Below, piece after piece: positions 1-5,443 of a stretch of DNA of 7,542 nucleotides. A program made the translations under genes and the position numbers. Within the stretch, counting starts at the first letter, position 1; each line of letters opens with the position of its first letter. Below the pieces are notes generated by a model, which searched no databases, was not told the DNA's origin, and was given only the letters and a program-made list of their open reading frames with translations. Source of the stretch: Chromatiales bacterium (GTDB taxonomy: Bacteria > Pseudomonadota > Gammaproteobacteria > Chromatiales > Chromatiaceae); NCBI GenBank assembly GCA_024639625.1, contig JAHEIA010000145.1, forward strand, positions 1 through 7,542, read 5' to 3'.

Positions 1-644
1 AGTTGGAAAAGGCGCTGGCGCTGACGCCGGATCTGGAGAACGGCAGAAAGGTCTATTTAACCTGCGCGGTCTGTCATCTTCCGGAAGGTTGGGGGCGCGA
101 AGACGGCTACTACCCGCAGATTGCGGGGCAACACGCGAGCGTAATCATTAAGCAGTTGGCGGATATCCGCGCCCGGAACCGCGATGTGCCTACCATGTTT
201 CCTTTCGCGATGCTGGACAGCATGAGCGTGCAGGACGTGGCGGACGTTGCTGCCTATATCGAGAAACTCCCGATGACCGCGCACAACGGTAAGGGTCACG
301 GCAACGATCTCGAGTTGGGAGAGCGCTTGTACAAGGAAAATTGCGTAGATTGCCATGGCGAACAGGGCGAAGGTATCGCGAGCAAGCATATGCCTTTGAT
401 CCAGGGCCAGCACTACCATTATCTTGTGCGTCAGTTCCGCTGGATCCGGATCGGCAAGCGGCGCAACGCAGACAAGGAGATGGTGGCCCAGATCCGCGGA
501 TTCACCGGGCGGGACATCAATGCGATGATGGATTACGTATCCCGCTTGCCGCCGGCGGAGGACAAGCTCGCGGTGCCGGAGTGGCGCAACCCGGACTTTC
601 CGAATTTCTTCGTCTTGCCCGAGCATCCCGGCTGTTGCGAATAA
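1..644 (+). CDS. Diheme cytochrome c (c4-like), 5'-partial
   Basis: This is a periplasmic electron-transfer protein with two c-type heme domains, read in the frame that begins at base 3. The first CxxCH is CAVCH at visible residues 21-25 and the second is CVDCH at 114-118. Each is followed by a candidate distal methionine (M65 in PTMFPFAM, M160 in DKEMVAQ). The tandem layout, with a VQDVADVAAYI-type helix closing domain 1, matches the cytochrome c4 family, whose members pass electrons to terminal oxidases or other periplasmic reductases. The frame is open to the left edge, no signal peptide is visible, and the TTG at base 3 has no room for a ribosome binding site. The true start therefore lies outside the window. 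The C-terminal tail after the second domain (PEWRNPDFPNFFVLPEHPGCCE) is short and ends with a CC pair of unknown meaning. The partner enzyme cannot be named from this window. Confidence 0.9.
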   Translation, partial: LEKALALTPDLENGRKVYLTCAVCHLPEGWGREDGYYPQIAGQHASVIIKQLADIRARNRDVPTMFPFAMLDSMSVQDVADVAAYIEKLPMTAHNGKGHGNDLELGERLYKENCVDCHGEQGEGIASKHMPLIQGQHYHYLVRQFRWIRIGKRRNADKEMVAQIRGFTGRDINAMMDYVSRLPPAEDKLAVPEWRNPDFPNFFVLPEHPGCCE

Positions 645-668
645 GCCGGCACCCTACAACTCAGGATG

Positions 669-683
669 GGGCATTGATTGCCC
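669..683. terminator. Small hairpin between convergent cytochrome and gluQ genes
   Basis: GGGCA (669-673) and TGCCC (679-683) form a 5-bp stem with loop TTGAT in the 50-base gap between two converging genes. No T-run follows on either strand, so a role as bidirectional terminator is only suggested by position. Confidence 0.25.
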
Positions 684-694
684 TGCGCCCGGCC

Positions 695-1609
695 TCAGTC
701 GGATGTCGTGTGCCGCGGGATGCGTGACGGATCCCAGTGTTCCAGCGACCATTGCCAGAATTCCCTTAGCGTTCCGATCGGTTCCGGCGGCGCGGTCTGG
801 CCGAGAAATCGGTACGCAGTGAGCAGGGCCCTGAGCGGATCTTCCTGCCGGACCGGCGCTGCCCGATCCTGCTTGCTCAGCTTGCGGCCGGCGTTGTCGA
901 GCACCAACGGGAGGTGCGCGTACCTGGGACTTTGCAGGCCGAGCAGCCGTTGCAGGTGGATCTGACGGGGCGTCGATTGCAGCAGGTCCAATCCGCGCAC
1001 GACGTCGGTTATGCCCTGCCACGCATCATCGACCACCACGGCGAGCTGGTAGGCGGTTAGTCCATCGGCCCGACAGATCACGAAATCCCCGATGTGTTGT
1101 TCGAGCGCCTGGACAATCTTTCCCTGTAGTCGGTCCGTAAAGCCGATTCGGCAGCCCTGCGTTAGCACCCGGACGCTCCGGCGTTGACGTTTCTTCAGCG
1201 CGGTACCGCGGCAGGTCCCCGGGTACACAGGCCCTTCGGCGCCCGGGATCCCGGCGCGCGCCACCTCCTTGCGGCTGCACTCGCAGAGGTAGGCGAACCC
1301 GCCTGACAGAAGGGTCTCGATGGCCTCGTCGTAAGCCGCTTGGCGTCGACTCTGGAATTGGACGCTACCATCCCATTCGAAACCGAAGGCGTCGAGGGCG
1401 GACAGGATCTGGTCGGCGGCGCCGGGGACCTCCCGCGGCGGGTCGAGGTCCTCGACGCGGACCAACCACCGCCCGTTGCGGGACCTGGCTTCCAGGTAGC
1501 TGCCGAGGGCGGCCACCAGAGAGCCGAGGTGCAAGGGCCCGGTGGGTGAGGGGGCGAAGCGACCGCAATATCCGCGATCGCCCTTTTCGTCTTCGCGTTG
1601 CGAGACGGG
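695..1609 (-). CDS. gluQ: Glutamyl-Q tRNA(Asp) synthetase, start uncertain
   Basis: GluQRS is a paralogue of the GluRS catalytic domain that lacks an anticodon-binding domain. It activates glutamate and attaches it to queuosine in the anticodon of tRNA-Asp, in the cytoplasm. The N-terminal motif YCGRFAPSPTGPLHLGSL carries HLGS in place of HIGH, as expected for this family. Next come VRVEDLDPPREVPGAAD and the zinc ligands CEC plus YPGTC (CxC, Y, C spacing as in E. coli YadB). The KMSKS-like motif is KLSKQ, near the C-terminus. The conserved part begins at base 1570 and ends at TGA 697-695. No ATG, GTG or TTG lies in frame between the dksA stop (1666) and that motif. The only in-frame candidates are CTG 1657-1655, GTG 1717-1715 and TTG 1780-1778, the last two inside dksA. 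I mark the segment downstream of the inter-gene hairpin; the real N-terminus may extend to 1717. Function is confident, start is not. Confidence 0.9.
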   Translation of the reverse strand, partial: PVSQREDEKGDRGYCGRFAPSPTGPLHLGSLVAALGSYLEARSRNGRWLVRVEDLDPPREVPGAADQILSALDAFGFEWDGSVQFQSRRQAAYDEAIETLLSGGFAYLCECSRKEVARAGIPGAEGPVYPGTCRGTALKKRQRRSVRVLTQGCRIGFTDRLQGKIVQALEQHIGDFVICRADGLTAYQLAVVVDDAWQGITDVVRGLDLLQSTPRQIHLQRLLGLQSPRYAHLPLVLDNAGRKLSKQDRAAPVRQEDPLRALLTAYRFLGQTAPPEPIGTLREFWQWSLEHWDPSRIPRHTTSD

Positions 1610-1633
1610 AAAAGCCGGCGCGGGCCGGCTTTT
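1610..1633 (-). terminator. Perfect 10-bp hairpin between dksA and gluQ
   Basis: Bases 1610-1619 (AAAAGCCGGC) and 1624-1633 (GCCGGCTTTT) are perfect inverted repeats around a 4-base loop. On the minus strand the stem ends in TTTT, 33 bases after the dksA stop codon. An intrinsic terminator between dksA and gluQ is known from enterobacteria, where it limits gluQ expression; here the same arrangement is inferred from position and form. The T-run is only four bases and lies within the stem, so termination may be partial, letting some transcripts reach gluQ. Confidence 0.65.
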
Positions 1634-1665
1634 CGCTGTTTGCTCTCGTGGATCCAGGGTGCGCT

Positions 1666-2112
1666 TTACCCCATCTGTTTCTCGCGTATTTCGTCCAGCG
1701 TCTTGCAGTCGATGCACATGGTTGCCGTAGGCCGGGCCTCGAGCCGCCGGATACCGATCTCTACGCCGCAGACCTCGCAAAAACCATACTCGTGGTTGTC
1801 GAGTTTGCCGATCGTCTCATCGATCTTCTTAATCAGCTTGCGCTCCCGATCCCGGGTCCGCAACTCCAGGCTGAACTCGGACTCCTGGCTGGCGCGGTCA
1901 TTGGGATCCGGAAAGTTCGCAGCCTCGTCTTGCATGTGGTGAACCGTACGGTCCACCTCCTCCATCAAATCGCGTTTCCAAGCATTCAGGATCTCCCGGA
2001 AGTGGGCCTCCTGCTCCTCGTTCATATACTCCTCGCCCTTTTTTTCCTTGTAGGGCGCGATCTGAGACGGACTCGATTGTGCAGCCTGTCCCTTTTTGCG
2101 TTTTGCCGGCAT
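1666..2112 (-). CDS. dksA: RNA polymerase-binding transcription factor DksA
   Basis: DksA enters the secondary channel of RNA polymerase and, with ppGpp, represses rRNA promoters and activates amino-acid biosynthesis promoters in the stringent response. The 148-residue protein has the family's full length. Its coiled coil (about residues 33-108) carries the tip motif DPNDRA with the catalytic-type acidic residues D69 and D72 and A74. The zinc finger is C112-x2-C115 ... C133-x2-C136, followed by the helix [10 protein letters not shown]. The basic lysine-rich N-terminal tail (residues 1-28) is typical of gammaproteobacterial DksA. ATG 2112-2110 has an AGGAG (2124-2120) seven bases upstream, and the protein matches known DksA from about residue 30 onward almost without gaps. 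gluQ follows on the same strand after a hairpin. A promoter candidate sits at 2180-2151. Confidence 0.97.
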   Translation of the reverse strand: MPAKRKKGQAAQSSPSQIAPYKEKKGEEYMNEEQEAHFREILNAWKRDLMEEVDRTVHHMQDEAANFPDPNDRASQESEFSLELRTRDRERKLIKKIDETIGKLDNHEYGFCEVCGVEIGIRRLEARPTATMCIDCKTLDEIREKQMG

Positions 2113-2150
2113 GGAAATACTCCTGCAAACCTTACTCTCAAAGGGGCGTA

Positions 2151-2180
2151 TCTATACCACGGATCCCCCGCCAGCTGCAA
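2151..2180 (-). promoter_or_regulatory. Candidate sigma-70 promoter for dksA
   Basis: On the minus strand TATAGA (2156-2151) is preceded directly by TGG (2159-2157), an extended -10 arrangement. A weak -35, TTGCAG (2180-2175), lies 18 bases upstream. Transcription would start near 2144, giving a leader of about 32 bases that contains the AGGAG ribosome binding site. The -35 matches the consensus poorly, so the extended -10 would have to carry most of the strength. Confidence 0.4.
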
Positions 2181-2215
2181 CCAATCAGGCGTTGTCTCCG
2201 GGTGCATCCGGGGCC

Positions 2216-2238
2216 AGGTTTCGGTAACCTAAACCGAA
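2216..2238. promoter_or_regulatory. Overlapping inverted repeats in the dksA–phosphatase divergent region
   Basis: Two nested dyads share this site. AGGTT (2216-2220) faces AACCT (2226-2230), and TTCGGT (2220-2225) faces ACCGAA (2233-2238) across 7 bases. The 19-bp outer dyad sits about 30 bases upstream of the phosphatase GTG, in the gap between divergent genes, so it could be an operator. No regulator gene is nearby and the repeats do not match a binding site I can name. Confidence 0.3.
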
Positions 2239-2268
2239 TTCTTCCCGCTTGCCAGAGGCATTAGATCC

Positions 2269-3069
2269 GTGAACCGACTGGCCGCTCTGATCTTTGATGT
2301 AGACGGGACCCTCGCCGACACCGAGGAGGCCCATCGCCTGGCCTTCAATGCGGCCTTTCGAGACGCCGGACTTGATTGGGAGTGGTCGTCATCCGCGTAT
2401 AAGGGTTTGCTGGCGGTGACCGGCGGCAAGGAGCGCATTCGCCGCTTCGTCCAGAGCCGCCGCCTCGAAGGGCAACTACCCGCGGATGCCGATGGGTTTA
2501 TCGCGAGCCTGCATGGCACCAAGACGCAGCACTACACGCGCATGCTTGCGGAGGGGCGCATTGCGCTTCGACCGGGTGTCTGCCGTCTGATCGAGGAGGC
2601 CAGGGCCGAGGGTCTTCGACTTGGCATTGCCACCACCACGACCCCCGCCAACGTGGCCGCTTTGCTGGAGCAGGGTCTCGGGCCGCAGGGTATGAGTAGC
2701 TTCGACGCCATCGGAGCCGGCGACCTGGTCGCGGCGAAAAAGCCCGCGCCGGACATCTACTTGTGGGTAATGGACGCGCTGGGTCTCGAGCCTGCTGAGT
2801 GTCTTGCGCTGGAGGATTCGCGCAACGGGTTGCTCGCGGCCAGCCGTGGCGGAATCGAATCGATCCTGATCACTCCCAGCGCATACACTCTGGACGAGGA
2901 CTTTGGCGGTGCGAGTCTGGTGGTCGATCGCCTGGGCGACAGCGACCATCCCTGTCACGTCCTGGCGGGTAATCTGGCAGTGGGTGAAAGGCTCTCGCTG
3001 GCGGATCTGCGGCGACTGCATTCCCTGGTCCACAACGGTGTCCTGGGGCGCTCTGCGGGTGAGACCTGA
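2269..3069 (+). CDS. cbbY: HAD-superfamily sugar-phosphate phosphatase, CbbY-like
   Basis: A cytoplasmic HAD hydrolase of the CbbY/beta-phosphoglucomutase-like group. CbbY proteins from phototrophs and plants dephosphorylate xylulose-1,5-bisphosphate, a misfire product that inhibits Rubisco; other members act on different sugar phosphates, so the substrate here is inferred. Motif I is DVDGT with nucleophile D10 and acid/base D12. The cap domain (about residues 17-95) contains TGGKERI (51-57) and the HGTKTQHY segment (82-89), both like CbbY. Motif II is in IATTTTP (T122), motif III is K158 in KKPAPDIY, and motif IV is E182-D183. At 266 residues it is slightly longer than usual, the extra length being C-terminal. 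The start is GTG, with AGAGG (2254-2258) ten bases upstream, and MNRLAALIFDVDGT begins where family members begin. The gene's 3' end overlaps the aminotransferase by 11 bases. Confidence 0.88.
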   Translation: MNRLAALIFDVDGTLADTEEAHRLAFNAAFRDAGLDWEWSSSAYKGLLAVTGGKERIRRFVQSRRLEGQLPADADGFIASLHGTKTQHYTRMLAEGRIALRPGVCRLIEEARAEGLRLGIATTTTPANVAALLEQGLGPQGMSSFDAIGAGDLVAAKKPAPDIYLWVMDALGLEPAECLALEDSRNGLLAASRGGIESILITPSAYTLDEDFGGASLVVDRLGDSDHPCHVLAGNLAVGERLSLADLRRLHSLVHNGVLGRSAGET

Positions 3070-4240
3070 TCCCGCCAATGTTCGGCTTGCCGATCGGATG
3101 CAGCGCATCCGGCCGTTCCAGGTCATGGATCTGCTCGCCAGGGCACGGCAGTTGGAGGCAGAGGGACACTCGATCATCCACATGGAGATTGGAGAGCCGG
3201 ATTTCGTAACTCCGGAGCCAATCGTCCGCGCTGGGCAGAGAGCGCTGGCACAGGGACGCACCCATTACACGCCTGCCCTCGGGCTGCCCGCGTTGCGGCG
3301 GGCCATCGCCGGATACTATGAGCAGCGCTTCGGCGTCGCCGTGGACCCCCGTCGCGTCATCGTCACTCCCGGCGCCTCGGGGGCGCTGCAGCTGGTGCTC
3401 GGGGTGTTGGTGAACCCGGGAGACAAAATTATGCTGGCCGATCCCGGATATCCTTGCAATCGCCATTTCGTCGAGCTGCTGAATGGGCGGCCGGAAGCGG
3501 TTCCGGTGTACGCGGAAACCGGGTTTCAATTGACCGCCGAATTAGCGCAGGCCGCTTGGGAGGCGAACATCCGAGCGGTGATGCTGGCCTCGCCGTCGAA
3601 TCCGACCGGGACCTTGCTTCCTGGCGATGAGTTGCGGAAGCTTCATCGCCTGGTGAGTGCCCGCGGTGCACTCCTGATCGTCGACGAGATCTACCACAGC
3701 CTGGTGTATGACCTGGAGCCCCACACGGCCTTGCAGACGACGGATGAGCTGTTCGTGATCAACAGCTTTTCGAAGTATTTCGGCATGACAGGGTGGCGTC
3801 TGGGTTGGGTTGTCGCACCCGAGGCGTATGTGGATGCCCTGGATCGGCTCGCGCAGAACATTTTTCTTGCCGCCCCGACCCTGTCGCAATACGCGGCTCT
3901 CGAGGCCTTTACTGCCGAGAGTATAGGGATCCTGGAGGAGCGCCGGCAGGCATTCGCCGAGCGGCGCGATTTTTTGCTGCCCGCGCTGCGGGATCTTGGT
4001 TTCGGCCTACCCGTGACCCCGGGCGGTGCTTTCTACCTTTACGCCGATTGCAGCAAGTTTGCGCAGGACAGTGCACAGTTGGCCGACGCATTGTTGCGCG
4101 AAGCAGGCGTGGCTGTAACACCCGGCCTCGATTTCGGCGACAATCAGCCTGAGCGCTACCTGCGTTTCGCTTACACTACTTCGCTGACGAACCTGCACGA
4201 AGGGGTGCGCCGGATTCGGCGGTTTCTCGGGAAGCAGTAA
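3059..4240 (+). CDS. Class I/II pyridoxal-phosphate aminotransferase
   Basis: A cytosolic fold-type I PLP aminotransferase of the aspartate/alanine aminotransferase group, full length at 393 residues from the chosen start. The PLP lysine is K239 in SFSKYFGMTGWRLGW. N181 (SPSNPTG), D209 and Y212 (VDEIYH) and R247 contact the cofactor, and R369 (RYLRFAYTTS) should bind the substrate alpha-carboxylate. IHMEIGEPDF (residues 40-49) is the usual N-terminal substrate-binding segment. The open frame extends back to 2903, but that part lies inside the phosphatase gene in another frame and looks nothing like the family. GTG 3059 restores the conserved VRLADRMQRI start; ATG 3098 is the alternative. GTG 3059 precedes the phosphatase stop by 8 bases, so translation is probably coupled. 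The amino acid substrate cannot be fixed from sequence alone; alanine, aspartate or an aromatic acid are all possible. Confidence 0.9.
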   Translation: MRPDPANVRLADRMQRIRPFQVMDLLARARQLEAEGHSIIHMEIGEPDFVTPEPIVRAGQRALAQGRTHYTPALGLPALRRAIAGYYEQRFGVAVDPRRVIVTPGASGALQLVLGVLVNPGDKIMLADPGYPCNRHFVELLNGRPEAVPVYAETGFQLTAELAQAAWEANIRAVMLASPSNPTGTLLPGDELRKLHRLVSARGALLIVDEIYHSLVYDLEPHTALQTTDELFVINSFSKYFGMTGWRLGWVVAPEAYVDALDRLAQNIFLAAPTLSQYAALEAFTAESIGILEERRQAFAERRDFLLPALRDLGFGLPVTPGGAFYLYADCSKFAQDSAQLADALLREAGVAVTPGLDFGDNQPERYLRFAYTTSLTNLHEGVRRIRRFLGKQ

Positions 4241-4347
4241 GCGGGTCGCCTATCGTCCCCGATGCCCTGGGTACCGCACGTTCCACGGGCTGGGTGCGTG
4301 GTCCGCGCGCAAGCGCATAGCGCAAGGTGAAAGCGGCGTTTTCCGGC

Positions 4348-4353
4348 TATAGT
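4348..4353 (+). promoter_or_regulatory. Isolated -10-like hexamer TATAGT
   Basis: TATAGT (5 of 6 to consensus) lies 250 bases upstream of the DUF4412-like gene. I see no good -35 at 16-18 bases. If used, the transcript would begin in the hairpin at 4355-4370 and carry the whole structured leader. Confidence 0.2.
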
Positions 4354-4354
4354 G

Positions 4355-4379
4355 GGTGCGAGCGCGCACCTTCGTTTTT
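4355..4379 (+). terminator. Probable intrinsic terminator of the phosphatase–aminotransferase operon
   Basis: GGTGCG (4355-4360) and CGCACC (4365-4370) form a 6-bp GC stem with loop AGCG, followed by TTCGTTTTT (4371-4379). This has the form of a rho-independent terminator, 115 bases after the aminotransferase stop codon. The 114 bases before it (4241-4354) contain only short imperfect repeats and no gene I can support. Confidence 0.5.
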
Positions 4380-4600
4380 CCCGGCCTGTTGCCGGGCAGA
4401 CCCTAAGGGACCGCATAAGCTCACTTATGGGACGCGAGGGTCAGGCTGGGCGGGCCTCTAACGGGCGATACAAGAACGCCTGTGCGCTGTATCCGGCGAA
4501 CCCGAGTCCCCGGTCACCGGACACAGATGTGCCGGATTGGGTTGCCCGCAGGCGCGGCGGGTAACGGTTGGGAAAACCTTTTACGAAAGGATCGATTGCG
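4380..4600 (+). promoter_or_regulatory. Structured leader candidate upstream of the DUF4412-like gene
   Basis: This non-coding stretch carries consecutive inverted repeats. CCCGGC (4380-4385) pairs with GCCGGG (4391-4396). GACCCT (4399-4404) pairs with AGGGTC (4437-4442) and encloses CATAAG/CTTATG (4414-4419 and 4424-4429). GATACA/TGTATC are at 4467-4472 and 4488-4493. A 7-bp stem with a bulged A spans 4517-4535. A 9-bp stem pairs 4541-4549 with 4557-4565. Then GGTT/AACC (4566-4569 and 4575-4578) overlaps CCTTT/AAAGG (4577-4581 and 4586-4590), so the last two exclude each other. AAAGG belongs to the ribosome binding site. The pattern suggests a regulated 5' leader, but it matches no riboswitch class I can identify, and no strong promoter is visible. 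Confidence 0.4.
4586..4591 (+). promoter_or_regulatory. Ribosome binding site AAAGGA in a hairpin
   Basis: AAAGGA ends nine bases before ATG 4601 and decides that start over the upstream in-frame TTG 4568. Its AAAGG is the 3' arm of a 5-bp hairpin with CCTTT (4577-4581) and loop TACG, so it would be hidden when that hairpin forms. Confidence 0.55.
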
Positions 4601-5311
4601 ATGAGAAAGAAGCTACTGTTTGCTTGTTTTGCCCTTGGGCTCGCGGCCCATTCTCCTGTGCGGGCGGCAACCTTGATCGAGACCCAAGAGCCGGAGGCAG
4701 GCATCCTTCAGTTGTGGGTCGCCGACGCTGTGATGCGCATCGACGATCAGTCGAGTAGTGGCTACTCCATACTGGACGCCAAGCGAAGAACCATGTTCGT
4801 GGTGAGCCCTCCGGAGCGCCAGGTCATGGACATGAGCGGAAGCCTGCAGCGCTTGTCCGCCGGGACCGGCGAGCGGAGTCCTGGTAAGATCGTCGTGTCG
4901 CACGCGGGCCAGGGGCCGGCTATCGCCGGCTATGCGACCGAACGCTATGTGGTGAGCGCCGAGGGGACGAAATGCCAAGAAGTTTTCGCCTCCGTGCAAG
5001 CGATGGAGGATACTGACATGGGCGATCTGGTCGCGTTGGTCGACGAGTTTTCTTCTGCCATGATGGCCGGTACGCCTACGGGTCAGGACGATCCCTGCGA
5101 TTCCGCGGAGCACGCACTCGATTACCGAAAGATAGGACTTCCTTTGCGTACCCTCGACGCCGGAGGCCAGGAGGACTATCTCGTGCGGCGTATCGAACTG
5201 GGTGTCGAGGGCCCGCCGGGTGGTTTTTCCTTCCCCGACGATTACCGGGTTGTCGATTTTGCGGCCATGATGCAGGAAATGATGCAACAGACACCCCAGT
5301 CGGCAGAATGA
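4601..5311 (+). CDS. Exported protein of unknown function, DUF4412-like
   Basis: A 236-residue secreted protein. MRKKLLFACFALGLAAHSPVRA is a clear Sec signal peptide with a likely cleavage after VRA (residue 22). The mature part starts with short beta strands: QLWVADAVMRID (37-48), GYSILDAKRRTMFVVSPPERQVMDM (54-78), then the GYATERYVVSAEG block. This succession (a residue-binding strand, a 'data type' strand naming a stored value, a methionine-rich turn) resembles the LolA-like DUF4412 family, whose biochemical role is not known. Two mature cysteines, C125 and C166, could form a disulfide. The C-terminal FSFPDDYRVVDF is followed by the methionine-rich helix MMQEMMQQ. ATG 4601 is chosen because it begins the signal peptide and has AAAGGA upstream. 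The family match is by eye and tentative; export is confident. The structured leader in front suggests post-transcriptional control. Confidence 0.75.
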   Translation: MRKKLLFACFALGLAAHSPVRAATLIETQEPEAGILQLWVADAVMRIDDQSSSGYSILDAKRRTMFVVSPPERQVMDMSGSLQRLSAGTGERSPGKIVVSHAGQGPAIAGYATERYVVSAEGTKCQEVFASVQAMEDTDMGDLVALVDEFSSAMMAGTPTGQDDPCDSAEHALDYRKIGLPLRTLDAGGQEDYLVRRIELGVEGPPGGFSFPDDYRVVDFAAMMQEMMQQTPQSAE

Positions 5312-5324
5312 TCTCGACGGATCT

Positions 5325-5410
5325 CCCCTGCTGCGGAACCGCGGTCGGATCGCACGAGACCGGTTGTCGCAGCGGGGTCAAGCGGAACCCCGGGAATGGG
5401 GCGTTCCGCT
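5325..5410 (+). promoter_or_regulatory. Alternative inverted repeats before the DUF533 gene
   Basis: CCCC and GCTGCG (5325-5328, 5330-5335) pair with CGCAGC and GGGG (5368-5377) around a bulged T, enclosing CGGTC/GACCG repeats. AGCGGAAC (5381-5388) pairs perfectly with GTTCCGCT (5403-5410), with a CCC/GGG extension inside. The linking segments also pair with each other: GGGGT (5374-5378) with ACCCC (5387-5391). The two flanking hairpins and the central one cannot coexist. No T-run follows, so this is not an ordinary terminator for the upstream gene. It may be a leader switch or a transcription-boundary structure. Confidence 0.4.
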
Positions 5411-5443
5411 CTCTACTCAATGTATAGGCATGGGAGGGTTAGG

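Noticed and set aside
57..626. Minus-strand open frame opposite the cytochrome gene
   Set aside because: The plus strand has two CxxCH heme motifs in one frame; the minus-strand product has no domain I recognise.
1546..2232. Long plus-strand open frame (228 codons) opposite dksA
   Set aside because: It is the antisense shadow of dksA and its promoter region; the product has no recognisable domain, while the minus strand is an unmistakable DksA.
2903..3058. Upstream extension of the aminotransferase frame
   Set aside because: It lies inside the phosphatase coding sequence, is tryptophan-rich nonsense relative to the family, and the conserved aminotransferase N-terminus begins at 3059.
4399..4460. 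Cyclic-di-GMP (GEMM) riboswitch
   Set aside because: GGGACGC at 4429-4435 recalls a GEMM segment, but the tetraloop, its receptor and the rest of the conserved core are missing.
4352..4564. Possible 70-residue small protein on the plus strand
   Set aside because: It runs across the terminator hairpin and the other inverted repeats, has no ribosome binding site and no recognisable domain.
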